NCBI RefSeq assembly: GCF_014196805.1
Contig: NZ_JACIEI010000011.1
Coordinates: 39,774 to 103,773, forward strand
Direction: 5' to 3'
DNA length: 64,000 nucleotides
DNA from: Sulfitobacter undariae
GTDB lineage: Bacteria > Pseudomonadota > Alphaproteobacteria > Rhodobacterales > Rhodobacteraceae
Positions 1 to 9,628 of this stretch are shown one piece after another; position 1 is the stretch's first letter, and the number at the start of each line of letters is the position of its first letter. The notes beneath the pieces were generated by a model. It was given only the letters and a program-made list of their open reading frames with translations. It was not told the DNA's origin and did not search any database. A program made the position numbers and the translations under genes.

Positions 1-1
1 G

Positions 2-1213
2 GCTTTGCGCGGGCCTGCGGGGCTCGGCGCGCTAAGCGGTACAATCCAAACCTCAAACGCCAGCTTATCGGCGCCGACGATGCGGGTTGCACTGGAGGCG
101 ATCAACGCCAATATCCGGCTGGCAAACAGCCGCGCCGAAGTGGCCGTGACGGCAAACGCCACGGGCGGTGGTACTTTGTCCGTTAATGGCGGCGTTGGTC
201 TGGAGGGCAGTTTCCCAACTGCTTTGGACATTGCTTTGAGTAACGTCGTTTTGACCGATCCACGCCTGTACCGCACATCGCTGAGCGGCGGGCTGCGTTT
301 GTCTGGCCCTTTGACGGGCGGCGCTGGCCTGAGCGGTAATATCACCATCGGTGAGACAAATGTGACGGTTCCTTCAACCGGACTGACCAGCATCGGGGAT
401 ATCCCGCCGATCAATCATATTCGGCCCCCTGCGGGCAATGTCGCCACGCGTGAACGGGCAGGGTTGCTGGAAGAAGGCGCTGCTAATGATCCGGCAAAAA
501 GTGGCGGTTCCAGCGCAGGGATCGGTCTGAACATTTCAGTCAACGCGCCGGGGCGCATTTTTATTCGCGGGCGCGGGTTGGATGCTGAATTGGGCGGTAA
601 CCTCCTGATTACGGGGGACACGAACAACATCATTTCGGCAGGCCGATTTGAGTTGGCGCGCGGGCGGTTGGATATTCTGGGCAAACGATTTGACCTAGAA
701 GAGGGATCGGCGCAGTTTCAAGGCGATTTCATCCCCTATATCTATTTCGTGACCACCACAGCAACCGAGACAGGGACTGCCAGCATCATTGTGCAGGGTC
801 CTGCTGACGCACCCGAAGTCACGTTCGAATCTACCCCTGCAGGTCCGCAGGATGAGGTGCTGGCGCAACTTTTGTTCGGGCGCAATATCTCGGACATCTC
901 GGCGTTTCAGGCATTGCAACTGGCCAACGCGGTCGCGACCCTTGCAGGGCGCGGCGGCAACGGGTTGATTGGTAATCTGCGCGACGGCTTTGGTCTGGAT
1001 GATTTAGACGTCGCAACCACCGACAGCGGCGAGACGGCGTTGCGTGTGGGGAAATACCTGACCGACAACATCTACACCGATGCAACAGTGGCCTCGGATG
1101 GGACGGGAGAAGTCTCGCTTAACATCGACATCACACCTAACCTTGTGGGTAAGGCGACATTGGGATCGGACGGGGATTCATCGCTTGGTGTGTTCTTTGA
1201 GAAGGATTACTGA
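2..1213 (+). CDS. tamB: TamB C-terminal region (translocation/assembly module), 5'-truncated
   Basis: The reading frame is open from the window edge, so only about the last 404 residues are visible. TamB spans the periplasm and, with the outer-membrane partner TamA, supports outer-membrane protein assembly and lipid transport. The visible part is the conserved C-terminal DUF490/TamB domain: Gly/Asn/Asp-rich beta repeats, then the family segment DEVLAQLLFGRNISDISAFQ at about residues 285-305, and a final beta-strand ending in the aromatic FFEKDY. The stop codon lies inside the first copy of a 28-bp tandem repeat. tamA would be expected upstream, outside the window. Confidence 0.88.
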   Translation, partial: ALRGPAGLGALSGTIQTSNASLSAPTMRVALEAINANIRLANSRAEVAVTANATGGGTLSVNGGVGLEGSFPTALDIALSNVVLTDPRLYRTSLSGGLRLSGPLTGGAGLSGNITIGETNVTVPSTGLTSIGDIPPINHIRPPAGNVATRERAGLLEEGAANDPAKSGGSSAGIGLNISVNAPGRIFIRGRGLDAELGGNLLITGDTNNIISAGRFELARGRLDILGKRFDLEEGSAQFQGDFIPYIYFVTTTATETGTASIIVQGPADAPEVTFESTPAGPQDEVLAQLLFGRNISDISAFQALQLANAVATLAGRGGNGLIGNLRDGFGLDDLDVATTDSGETALRVGKYLTDNIYTDATVASDGTGEVSLNIDITPNLVGKATLGSDGDSSLGVFFEKDY

Positions 1214-1288
1214 TCAAGCGCAAAGCGCCAGCGATTATTGATCGGGCGCAAAGCGCTAGGGATTACTGATCGGGCGCAAAGCGCCCGA
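1205..1288. repeat. Three tandem 28-bp repeats spanning two convergent gene ends
   Basis: Units at 1205-1232, 1233-1260 and 1261-1288 share the core GATTAYTGATCRRGCGCAAA. Each contains the short dyad GCGC-AAA-GCGC. The first unit supplies the TGA stop of tamB, and the third supplies on the other strand the TAA stop and last codons of the flavin reductase gene. The repeat may act as a bidirectional terminator or be a slippage product. Confidence 0.85.
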
Positions 1289-1775
1289 AACGCCCGCGCT
1301 TGAACAGCAGCCCGTCACTCTCGACGGGCTGTATCGCCGCTGAAGTGATCTGACCTAGAATGATGGAATGGTCACCAGCGGGATGTACGGCGTAAGTATC
1401 GCAATGGAATGTCGCAAGACAGCCGTGCAAAGTCGGTGCGCCATTGGGGCCAACGTCCCAAGGGTAGGGGCTAAAATCATGACCTTGCGTGGCAAAGTGA
1501 TTGGCCAGTTCTATTTGCTCTGCACTAAGGACATGGATGCAAAATGCTGCAGTCTGCGCAAAAGCGTCGTGGCGTTTTGAGCTACAAGCGGCTGACCACA
1601 GCACCAGTGGCGGGTCCAGCGAGACAGAGGAAAAGGAATTTGCTGTCATGCCGATGGGGCCTGCATCGGTTTGCGCAGTGATCAATGCGACACCCGTGCC
1701 AAATTGTCCCAGCGCGCGGCGCAGGTCGGTGGTACGGGCGGGATCGGGCACAAAGCTTTGCATATCGGTCTTCAT
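1263..1775 (-). CDS. Flavin reductase-like FMN-binding protein
   Basis: A 170-residue protein that reads as a complete flavin-reductase-like domain (the small component of two-component flavin monooxygenases, reducing FMN/FAD with NAD(P)H). The typical N-terminal pattern is present: RRALGQFGTGVALITAQ near residues 20-35, then GMTANSFSSVSLDPPLVLW near 42-60, and a later H-S-I-I-L-G segment near 135. The first ATG lacks a clear Shine-Dalgarno, and the ATG four codons downstream (1763) is equally possible. No monooxygenase partner is adjacent, so the physiological partner is unknown. It converges with tamB. Confidence 0.82.
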   Translation of the reverse strand: MKTDMQSFVPDPARTTDLRRALGQFGTGVALITAQTDAGPIGMTANSFSSVSLDPPLVLWSAACSSKRHDAFAQTAAFCIHVLSAEQIELANHFATQGHDFSPYPWDVGPNGAPTLHGCLATFHCDTYAVHPAGDHSIILGQITSAAIQPVESDGLLFKRGRFGRFAPDQ

Positions 1776-1977
1776 AAGGCAGCGGTGCCACGAGGTGCGC
1801 CATTTGTCCAGTGTGGCCTTGGAAAGACGCCCGATTGAACGTTACTCTTACGGTAATGGAACCTGATTAACACAATTGTTTAGCAAAGTTGCAATCTTGA
1901 ATGCAGCACATGTTGCCATAGGTCTGGCCCCAACGGATGCGAAAACGGCGTTGGACGCCGTGCTACTGCGGCAAGAA

Positions 1978-2009
1978 GGTGGGCACTCCGTGTAAGCCGA
2001 GTGCCCACC
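1978..2009 (-). terminator. Hairpin downstream of acs
   Basis: A perfect 11-bp stem (GGTGGGCACTC with GAGTGCCCACC, 10-nt loop) lies 21 nt past the acs stop codon. On the minus strand it is followed by TTCTTG, a weak U-tract. It probably terminates acs. Confidence 0.65.
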
Positions 2010-2029
2010 CAATGGTTAATCGCCGCGCA

Positions 2030-3982
2030 TCAAAGGTTCATGCGGTTTTCAATCAGATCATCTACAACAGAGGGATCAGCCAGCGTTGAAGTATCGCCAA
2101 GCGTCGCGTGATCGTTTTCGGCGATCTTGCGCAGGATGCGGCGCATGATCTTGCCCGAGCGTGTTTTGGGCAAGCCGGGTGCCCATTGGATCAGGTCGGG
2201 GGAAGCAATAGGGCCGATCTCGTTGCGGACCCAATTGCGCAACTCTGTGCGCAATTCATCGCTGGGCTCTTCACCGCCCATCAAGGTGACGTAGCAATAG
2301 ATGCCTTGGCCTTTGACGGCGTGCGGGTATCCGACAACTGCTGCTTCGGCAACCTTTGCGTGGGCCACCAATGCGGATTCCACTTCGGCGGTCCCCATGC
2401 GGTGCCCCGATACGTTGATCACATCGTCGACGCGGCCTGTGATCCAGTAATCGCCGTCCTCGTCACGTTTGCAACCGTCACCTGTGAAATAATAGCCAGG
2501 GTAATCGGAGAAATAGGTTTTCTCAAAACGCTTGTGATCGCCCCAAACCGTGCGCATCTGGCCGGGCCAGCTGTTGGCGATGCACAACACGCCTTCGGCT
2601 GGATTGCCTTCAATAATTTCGGCGGTGGTGGGTTCTAGGATAACGGGTTTGATGCCAAAGAAGGGTTTCATCGCCGATCCCGGTTTTGTGGCATGGGCGC
2701 CGGGCAGGGGAGTCATCAGGTGGCCACCTGTTTCGGTCTGCCACCACGTGTCCACAATCGGGCAACGGCCCTCACCGACGACTTCGTTATACCAGTTCCA
2801 CGCCTCAGGGTTGATGGGTTCACCGACAGTACCAAGAATGCGCAGGCTGCTTAGATCGGCCTGTTTTACGAAATCCTTGCCCAACCCCATCAGCGCACGA
2901 ATTGCGGTCGGGGCGGTGTAGAATTGGGTAACGCTGTGCTTTTCGCAAATTTGCCAAAAACGGCTGGCGTCGGGATAGGTCGGTACGCCTTCAAACATCA
3001 CAGTTGTCGCGCCGTTCGCCAGCGGACCATAGATGATATAGCTGTGGCCAGTGACCCAACCCACATCGGCGGTACACCAAAAGATGTCCCCGTCTTTATA
3101 GTCAAAGGTAATTTCATGCGTCATCGCGGCATAAACCAGATAGCCACCTGTTGTGTGTACCACGCCTTTGGGTTGTCCAGTTGAGCCAGAAGTATAGAGA
3201 ACAAACAGCGGGTCTTCGGCGTTCATCGCCTCGGGTTCGCAGGTAGCAGCGGCTTCTTTTGCCAATGCGTTATAGTCATAGTCGCGTCCGGCGACCCATG
3301 AAGTTTGGCCGCCTGTGCGTTTCACCACAAGGCATTTGACGTTGTCGTTACAGTGCAGCAACGCTTGATCCGCGTTTGTCTTGAGTGTGGTAGAGCGGCC
3401 GCCGCGTGGGGCGTGATCTGCGGTGATCACAACCTTCGCGTCACAGCCATTCACCCGTGCAGCCAACGCATCGGGAGAGAAACCTGCAAAGACAATCGAA
3501 TGGATTGCCCCGATGCGCGCGCAGGCCAGCATCGCATAGGCGGCCTCGGGGATCATGGGCATATAGATGATGACACGGTCGCCACGGGCCACGCCCATAT
3601 CCTTGAGGATATTCGCCATGCGGCAGGTGTGCGCGTGCAGGTCTTTATAGGTGATGTGCTGGGCGGCTTCATCGGGGCTGTCTGGCTCCCAGATGATGGC
3701 CGTTTGATCGCCGCGTGTCTCTAGGTGGCGGTCGATGCAATTTGCGGCAACGTTCAATTCACCATCCGCATACCAATTAATTTTAACGGACCCGAGGGTG
3801 AAATCCACATTCTGCACTTGGGTAAAAGGCTTGATCCAGTCGACACGGCTCGCCTGAGCTTTCCAGAAGCTGTCAGGGTCGTTCACGGATGTTGCGTACA
3901 TTGCTTCATATTTGGCTGCATCCACATGGGTGTTTGCCGCAATATTGATGGACGGGGGGTATGTTTTTGCAGGCTGTGACAT
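2030..3982 (-). CDS. acs: Acetyl-CoA synthetase (AMP-forming)
   Basis: A 650-residue cytosolic enzyme activating acetate with ATP and CoA to acetyl-CoA, close to the usual length of about 652. The P-loop-like motif [19 protein letters not shown], the WWQTETGG motif and the C-terminal [10 protein letters not shown] with its catalytic, acetylation-regulated lysine are all present. The start at 3982 ([10 protein letters not shown]) is preferred over the upstream in-frame ATG at 4027 because a strong AGGAGG lies just before it. It is monocistronic, with a terminator hairpin downstream. Confidence 0.96.
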   Translation of the reverse strand: MSQPAKTYPPSINIAANTHVDAAKYEAMYATSVNDPDSFWKAQASRVDWIKPFTQVQNVDFTLGSVKINWYADGELNVAANCIDRHLETRGDQTAIIWEPDSPDEAAQHITYKDLHAHTCRMANILKDMGVARGDRVIIYMPMIPEAAYAMLACARIGAIHSIVFAGFSPDALAARVNGCDAKVVITADHAPRGGRSTTLKTNADQALLHCNDNVKCLVVKRTGGQTSWVAGRDYDYNALAKEAAATCEPEAMNAEDPLFVLYTSGSTGQPKGVVHTTGGYLVYAAMTHEITFDYKDGDIFWCTADVGWVTGHSYIIYGPLANGATTVMFEGVPTYPDASRFWQICEKHSVTQFYTAPTAIRALMGLGKDFVKQADLSSLRILGTVGEPINPEAWNWYNEVVGEGRCPIVDTWWQTETGGHLMTPLPGAHATKPGSAMKPFFGIKPVILEPTTAEIIEGNPAEGVLCIANSWPGQMRTVWGDHKRFEKTYFSDYPGYYFTGDGCKRDEDGDYWITGRVDDVINVSGHRMGTAEVESALVAHAKVAEAAVVGYPHAVKGQGIYCYVTLMGGEEPSDELRTELRNWVRNEIGPIASPDLIQWAPGLPKTRSGKIMRRILRKIAENDHATLGDTSTLADPSVVDDLIENRMNL

Positions 3983-4308
3983 GGGTTTCAATCCTCCTAA
4001 GGGTGGCTTGCGTCTTTTGGTGCGCAATATTTGCCGTCGTTCATGCGCAGCTTAGGGAGGCGGAGGCGGTATGTGAACAATGAAGGAGAGGATTGGAGGG
4101 GGTTTGTGTAAATAAATTTCCAAAATTCGGTAGTTTTGGGGAAATTATGCGGTTTGACAGGAGGTTATCGGGGTTGTCGAAGCATAAGAAGGCACGGATC
4201 ACCCTGCCGCAGGGGCCTGAAGGCTCTATCGATGTCGTAAAGTTAAGAGCACTGAGTCTCGACGATACTACGGAAACGGCTGATGCATCGCCTTCAGGTT
4301 CGCAGGTA
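3983..4308. other. Intergenic region between acs and the AI-2E gene
   Basis: This should hold the acs promoter. The only coding possibility I see is a weak small plus-strand frame (4147-4323), listed separately. Confidence 0.5.
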
Positions 4309-4323
4309 TTAAGTGGCGTGTAG
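4147..4323 (+). CDS. Possible small hypothetical protein
   Basis: A 58-residue frame starting at an ATG preceded by GGGGAAATT, basic at its N-terminus (MRFDRRLSGLSKHKKARITL) and with an acidic, Ser/Thr-rich tail. An in-frame TTG at 4093 behind AGGAGAGG could extend it by 18 residues. It overlaps the 3' end of the convergent AI-2E gene by 15 nt. I recognise no family, and it may be non-coding. Confidence 0.25.
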   Translation: MRFDRRLSGLSKHKKARITLPQGPEGSIDVVKLRALSLDDTTETADASPSGSQVLSGV

Positions 4324-5439
4324 GGAGTCTTCGATGGTCGCCTTATCGGCGATATCGCCATTTGTCGTGCGAATGTTGCTGTCGAGGAAATGGCTGAAAA
4401 TCTGCAACGCTTCGACGTTGTCGCAGACAACTTTGAACACCACCAAAAACGGTACGGCGATCAACGCGCCTGCGATGCCCCACAGCCATCCCCACAATAC
4501 CACCGTCAAAAAGACCGCAACCGTGTTGATTTCCAACCGTTTGCCCACCAGCCAAGGTGTCACAAACTGCCCCTCGATTGAGGTGAGCGTCATATATCCC
4601 AACGGCACCAACATCGCATAGCCGACCGTATCAAAGGTGATCAACGCATAAGCCGCAGCAATCGCCGCGCCAATAACGCCGCCGATATAGGGCAGGAAAT
4701 TCAACACAAACGCTGCGATTCCAAAGATATGTGCACCGGGCAGACCCATGAGCCAAAGCAGCAACCAGACACAAAGGCCAAGTCCCGCATTGATTACAGT
4801 GATTGTGAGCAAATAGCGCGACACACGTTTTTCAACGTCATAAACAGCCGATAATGCACGTTTCTTTCCGGTGAATGTCTGAAACGACTGCACCAGTTTG
4901 ATGTAAAACATATTGCCAGAGGCCAATAAAAACATCGCCAGCACCAGCGAGACAACCAACGTGCCGCCCAGTTTCATGCCTGCGGTCATTGCGCTGTCTA
5001 GGAAGCCAGGTTGTTTGACAATCACTTCTTGCGTGCCACCCGCTGGTTCGCTGATTTTTTCCACTTCCTCGGTGGCGCGGCGTACGGTTTCGACAGTTTC
5101 GGCCATGCCATTTAGCTTGGCTTTGATCTGGATGCCCATTTGCGGCAATTCGTCTGACCACAAAGCAACAGTGCCTGCGGATGCTCCAATAAGCGATAGG
5201 ATGGCTATGGCGGCCGTGCCTACCAGCACCACAGCAGATATTCCGCTGGGAATGCCGGCACGCCCGAATGTACGCATCAACGGGCTGAGCGTCAGGGCAA
5301 GGAGAAAGCCCATCAGGATCGGCAACACTAAATCTTTGGCGAAATAGGCGGTGACAAATATCGCAATCACGCAGAGCAATTGCAATGATCTGCGGATTGA
5401 AGTGATGTCTTCCAAAATAGTGCCCCTTGATGCGCTCAT
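4309..5439 (-). CDS. AI-2E family transporter (YdiK/TqsA-like)
   Basis: A 376-residue inner-membrane protein with paired N-terminal helices (about residues 17-60), a soluble middle segment with a helical, charged region (about 95-145), and a C-terminal block of hydrophobic helices containing FGIAAFVLNFLPYIGG and EGQFVTPWLVGKRL, both characteristic of the AI-2E exporter family. Members export autoinducer-2 or other small molecules or act as Na+/H+ antiporters, so the substrate cannot be fixed from sequence. It is divergent from the sbcD-like gene. Confidence 0.88.
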   Translation of the reverse strand: MSASRGTILEDITSIRRSLQLLCVIAIFVTAYFAKDLVLPILMGFLLALTLSPLMRTFGRAGIPSGISAVVLVGTAAIAILSLIGASAGTVALWSDELPQMGIQIKAKLNGMAETVETVRRATEEVEKISEPAGGTQEVIVKQPGFLDSAMTAGMKLGGTLVVSLVLAMFLLASGNMFYIKLVQSFQTFTGKKRALSAVYDVEKRVSRYLLTITVINAGLGLCVWLLLWLMGLPGAHIFGIAAFVLNFLPYIGGVIGAAIAAAYALITFDTVGYAMLVPLGYMTLTSIEGQFVTPWLVGKRLEINTVAVFLTVVLWGWLWGIAGALIAVPFLVVFKVVCDNVEALQIFSHFLDSNIRTTNGDIADKATIEDSLHAT

Positions 5440-5602
5440 TACAGGTGAACGCGCCAGCAGCGTGTTTGGTTCAAATTTTGGCCTGTAGAATTTTAAGGTG
5501 TGTGATGTGGTTGCGAGGGGCTGTGCCGCAATCGCCGCTTGACCATCAGGCGGCTGACGGGCCAGATTGCGCCACTGTTTTTACCCCAACCGAAAGCCCA
5601 CA

Positions 5603-6739
5603 ATGTTCCGTTTTATCCATACGTCAGACCTGCATCTTGGTAAGCCTTTTGGCCGTCACGGCGAAGATGTGCGCGGGCGCTTGCGGCAAGCGCGCCATGG
5701 TGCGCTCAACCGTTTGGCACAGGCGGCACGGGCGCAGGGGGCTGGTGTGGTCTTGTTGGCGGGGGATACGTTTGATCAACAAACACCCGCGCCTGCGATC
5801 ACCCGTCAGGCGCTGAATGCGATGGCACAGGAACACGACATCAGATGGGTTTTGATGCCCGGCAACCACGACAGCCTTGCAGCAACCGAATTATGGCAAA
5901 CGATTGAGCGGGACAAACCGGACAATGTAATCACAGCGCTGACAAATGCGCCACTTGATCTGGGCGGGGCTTATGTGTTGCCCGCGCCTTGCACTACGCG
6001 CAATCCGGGACGTGATTTGACCCAAGAGATGGCGCAGCCCACGCCGCAAGGCGCGTTGCGCATCGGGTTGGGGCATGGCGGTATTCATGATTTTGCGAGC
6101 CTCGGATCGGTGGCGGCAGACGGGCCCAGCGGTACCATTGCACCCGACCGCGCCACACAGGCGGGGTTGGATTATCTGGGGTTGGGGGATTGGCATGGCC
6201 AGATCAAAGTGACGGCCAACACATGGTATTCTGGCACGCCAGAACCAGACAGCTTTAAGCATGCTCATGGCGGCACTGCTTTGGCTGTATCGATTGCTGG
6301 GGCAGGGGCGCAGCCCGAGGTGACAATTGTTCCGACAGGCGAGATCGCATGGCAGCGCATCGCATTGGAATTGACCCCGCTGGATGACTGTAACGCGGCC
6401 CTGTCCGAGGCATTGCCGGCACTAGCGACGAGGCGCGATACGTTGCTACAGGTCACCGCACAAGGGCGGTTGGGGGTGCAGCAAATGCAGCATCTGCGCA
6501 GAGCGCTGGTGCAGGTAGGGCCGGATTTCCTCAGCCTCAGCCAAGATTTGGACGCGGTTTTGTTGGCCCATGATGCCACTGATCTGGAAGCCATCGACCC
6601 GTCCGGAGGTGCGCTGCGCCATGCGGCTGATGCGCTGTCCGCCAAAGCCCAAGACGGCGACCTGTCTGCTGCCGACCGCCGCGTTGCAGCGACGGCCTTG
6701 GCGCAGTTGTTTTCCTTTGTCGCGGGAGAAGACGCATGA
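5603..6739 (+). CDS. SbcD-like DNA repair exonuclease (metallophosphoesterase)
   Basis: A 378-residue calcineurin-like phosphoesterase. The metal-ligand motifs are in order: HTSDLHLGKPF (about residues 5-15), LLAGDTFDQQ (about 51-60), MPGNHD (about 85-90), GHGGIHD (about 156-162) and LGLGDWHGQ (about 193-201). The start at 5603 (MFRFIHTSDLHLG) places the first motif at the usual position, and the upstream in-frame ATG at 5567 would add an unrelated leader. The stop overlaps the start of the following SMC-like ATPase gene (ATGA), the classic SbcDC-type pair that cleaves DNA ends and hairpins. Confidence 0.9.
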   Translation: MFRFIHTSDLHLGKPFGRHGEDVRGRLRQARHGALNRLAQAARAQGAGVVLLAGDTFDQQTPAPAITRQALNAMAQEHDIRWVLMPGNHDSLAATELWQTIERDKPDNVITALTNAPLDLGGAYVLPAPCTTRNPGRDLTQEMAQPTPQGALRIGLGHGGIHDFASLGSVAADGPSGTIAPDRATQAGLDYLGLGDWHGQIKVTANTWYSGTPEPDSFKHAHGGTALAVSIAGAGAQPEVTIVPTGEIAWQRIALELTPLDDCNAALSEALPALATRRDTLLQVTAQGRLGVQQMQHLRRALVQVGPDFLSLSQDLDAVLLAHDATDLEAIDPSGGALRHAADALSAKAQDGDLSAADRRVAATALAQLFSFVAGEDA

Positions 6740-9378
6740 AGCTGCGCAGTCTCACTCTTAGCAACGTACGCAAATTCGCAGGCCAAACCGCCACGATCAG
6801 CAATATCGGCGATGGCGTCAGCGTGGTGTCCGAAGCGAATGAATTTGGTAAATCCACGTTTTTTGACGCGCTTCATGCGCTGTTCTTTTTGAAATACGGG
6901 GCTGCCACGCGTGAAGTGAAATCACTGCAACCGCGCGCTGGCGGGGCGGTACGTGTGGCGGCACAGATTGAGCTGCCGACAGGGGTGTTCACATTAGAAA
7001 AGTCGTTTCTGGCGCAAAAACGCGCATCGGTTAAGGATTCGAGCGGTAATCTGATTGCCCTTGATGACGAAGCAGAACGTTGGATCGCTGACCTGATGGG
7101 AAACGGTATAGAGGGGCCAGCAGGGTTGCTCTGGGTGCGGCAAGGCATCACCGCGTTAGAGCCTGCGGGCAATACAGGTGCGGATAAAACCGAAAAAGAG
7201 CGCTTGTTGGGGGCGCGCCGTGACTTATTGTCATCGGTTGCGGGCGAGATTGACATGGTCACTGGTGGCCGCCGCATGGACCGTGTGATCGAAGCCGCAG
7301 GGCAGGCGCTGGGGCGTTTAGCCACGGCCACGGGGCAACCCAAAGCAAACGGTCCTTGGAAAGACGCACAGCTAGAGGCGCATGCTCATGCGGTGCGACA
7401 CGAAGAATTAGATCAGCTTTGCCGCAGTTTGACAGATGCCCTGACCCAGCGCCGCGAGGTTGCGGCCCGTCTTGAGGTGCTGCAAGCGCCGGGCGCGGCC
7501 GAGGCTTTGACGGATGATCTGGAAAAGGCCCAAGCAGTTCATTCCGCCGCCAAGGCCCATGCGGACAAGTTGGCGCAGATGCGTGATCAAGCTGCCTTGC
7601 GGCAGTTGGAATTGGACAGTGTAAAAGGGCGATTGGACAGTCTGATTGCGGCGGCGCTGGGATATGAAGCTGCAAAAGACGGATTGGATCAGGCCACAGC
7701 GGCGCATGTCGATGCCAGCGAAAAGGCCCAAGATGCAGACACACAGACGGATACTGCGCAAGCGGCACTTACACAGGCGGCAAGCGCGTTGACACGTGCG
7801 GCGGCGGCTAAAGAGGCGGTGCAGCAAGACGCTTTGCGCACACATGCGCAGGAAAAATACGACCAGTTGCGCGGACTGATGGCACAGGTCGCTGGAAAGC
7901 GCAGCCAGCTGGAACAGGCAAACGCGCTGCTGGCCACGCAATCTGTTACAGCCCAAGCGTTGAGCCGCATTGAGACAGCGCAGGCGAATATGGTGCGTGC
8001 GAAGGCCGAGATTGCTTCGGGGGCTGTGCAACTGCAGCTTTCTTATGAGGGCACGCAAAAGATCACTGTTGGCGGAGCCGCACTAGAGGCGGGCACACAT
8101 GCGCTGGTACAGCGGCAAGTGATGGAGCTGCCCGGCATTGGGCGCATGACATTAGATCCGGGAAATGCGACGGCGGATATGGCCGCGGTCACTGCGGCAC
8201 AAACAGAGTTCACAGCGGGGCTTAAGGTTGTTGGTGTGGCCGATCTGGATGCAGCCCGCCAAGCCGCCGCCAAGCGCAGTGAGACAACTGCTGAAATCGC
8301 GTTGTTGAAAAATGTATTGGAAACTCTGGCTCCGCAAGGTGTTGAGCACGTGCAAGCTGCCGAAGCACAAGCGCTTGCGCAGTTGGAAAGCCTGAAGGTA
8401 TCTGCGGCAGAAGAGCCCGTTGATCCTGTTGCTGTCGCACAGCAAATGGAGGCGGCACAAGCGGCACAGGCCGAGGCGCAAATGCACTATGACCGCAGCC
8501 GCGACAGGCGCGATGCGGCCCGTGCTGCGCTGGCCCGTGCGGCGGCTCTGCGCGATGCGGCACAGGCGGCGTATCAAACCGCCGTTGCCGCATATGGTGC
8601 ACCCGAAACCTTTAGTGAGCGAAAATCAGAGGCGGCCCGTGCATGTTCTGTTGCTGAAGTAGCGGCACAAGATGCGAGAACCGCTGTGGAAACGTTACAA
8701 GCCCAAGCGCCTGATCTGGCCATGGCGCAGGCGGATCTGGCACGGGCAACCTCGGCGCTTGATAACGCCCGCGAAGAACGCACACGGCTGGCCACGCGCA
8801 TTGCTGATCTGGGGGCAACCATCCGCGCCCGCGCCGAAGACGGTGTAGAGGAAAAGCGGGATGAGGTTGCAGGCCTGTTGCAGGCAGCGCAGGAACGCGA
8901 AGCGCGGTTTGCCCATGAGGCCGCTGGGCTGATGCTTTTGGTTGATACCTTGCGGACCAAACGGGGCGCTGCACAAGAGGCATATTTTGGCCCTGTTCAA
9001 CAAGAACTTGCGCCTTTGTTGGCCCTGCTACACGCAGATGCCGCGTTGAGCTTTGATCCTGCTTCCATGTTGCCACAGGGGTTGGTGCGCGGGGGCGCGG
9101 ACGAAGCTGTCGAGATGCTCAGCGGCGGGACACAGGAGCAAATCGCGATCCTGACCCGCCTTGCTTTTGCACGCTTGTTTGCGCGGCAGGGCAAACCGAT
9201 GCCGATTATTCTGGACGATGCGCTGGTCTATTCTGACGACAGCCGCATCATCGCGATGTTCACCGCCTTGCACCGTGTGGCGGCTGACCAGCAAGTGATT
9301 GTGTTCTCATGCCGTCAGATGGCTTTTGCGGGGCTGGGGGGGACACGGCCCACTGTGGAGATCGCGCAGGATCGGTAA
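6736..9378 (+). CDS. SbcC/YhaN-like SMC-type ATPase
   Basis: An 880-residue protein with an SMC/Rad50 layout. The N-terminal Walker A is in the variant form EANEFGKSTFFDAL (about residues 34-47). A very long Ala/Gln/Glu-rich coiled coil follows (about 190-750), interrupted near 435-500 by a globular segment. The C-terminus has the signature LSGGTQEQ and Walker B IILDDALVYSDDSR. It is shorter than E. coli SbcC (about 1,050) and the middle lacks an obvious CxxC zinc hook, so it is closer to the YhaN-type subgroup. It is translationally coupled to the nuclease gene, with which it should form a DNA-end-processing complex. Confidence 0.87.
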   Translation: MKLRSLTLSNVRKFAGQTATISNIGDGVSVVSEANEFGKSTFFDALHALFFLKYGAATREVKSLQPRAGGAVRVAAQIELPTGVFTLEKSFLAQKRASVKDSSGNLIALDDEAERWIADLMGNGIEGPAGLLWVRQGITALEPAGNTGADKTEKERLLGARRDLLSSVAGEIDMVTGGRRMDRVIEAAGQALGRLATATGQPKANGPWKDAQLEAHAHAVRHEELDQLCRSLTDALTQRREVAARLEVLQAPGAAEALTDDLEKAQAVHSAAKAHADKLAQMRDQAALRQLELDSVKGRLDSLIAAALGYEAAKDGLDQATAAHVDASEKAQDADTQTDTAQAALTQAASALTRAAAAKEAVQQDALRTHAQEKYDQLRGLMAQVAGKRSQLEQANALLATQSVTAQALSRIETAQANMVRAKAEIASGAVQLQLSYEGTQKITVGGAALEAGTHALVQRQVMELPGIGRMTLDPGNATADMAAVTAAQTEFTAGLKVVGVADLDAARQAAAKRSETTAEIALLKNVLETLAPQGVEHVQAAEAQALAQLESLKVSAAEEPVDPVAVAQQMEAAQAAQAEAQMHYDRSRDRRDAARAALARAAALRDAAQAAYQTAVAAYGAPETFSERKSEAARACSVAEVAAQDARTAVETLQAQAPDLAMAQADLARATSALDNAREERTRLATRIADLGATIRARAEDGVEEKRDEVAGLLQAAQEREARFAHEAAGLMLLVDTLRTKRGAAQEAYFGPVQQELAPLLALLHADAALSFDPASMLPQGLVRGGADEAVEMLSGGTQEQIAILTRLAFARLFARQGKPMPIILDDALVYSDDSRIIAMFTALHRVAADQQVIVFSCRQMAFAGLGGTRPTVEIAQDR

Positions 9379-9529
9379 ACTGCCTGTATTTTAATCGCCT
9401 ATGTCCTGAATGGTTGGTTTTTGTGCGAAAAGTCGGTGCCGCCCCTTTTGTCTGACGGGGAACTGGGGCAAGTAGCCTCCAATGAGGCTGAAATTTTTGC
9501 CACTGGCATAGCGCGTCAAACTGCAACAA

Positions 9530-9613
9530 CCCGAGATGATCCATGATATGCAGGTGAAAGCGCCTTTCCGCGATGCTACAAAACCGATCACTGTTTACAG
9601 CCTGATCCGATAA
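9530..9613 (+). pseudogene. ureA: ureA (urease gamma subunit) 3' remnant
   Basis: The frame ending at TAA 9613 reads PEMIHDMQ followed by VKAPFRDATKPITVYSLIR. From memory this aligns throughout with the conserved UreA C-terminus ([20 protein letters not shown], then TVHNPI). Upstream of this point the frame is closed by a TAG at 9509, and the first about 70 residues of UreA are missing. Only about 27 codons survive, so the gene is non-functional. It is the first piece of a decayed urease operon that continues to ureE. Confidence 0.8.
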
Positions 9614-9628
9614 CTCAAAGGAAACCAG

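Noticed and set aside
4041..4430. 129-residue minus-strand frame between acs and the AI-2E gene
   Set aside because: It overlaps the 3' end of the AI-2E gene in another frame, and its low-complexity Ser/Pro/Arg-rich composition is typical of a shadow frame.
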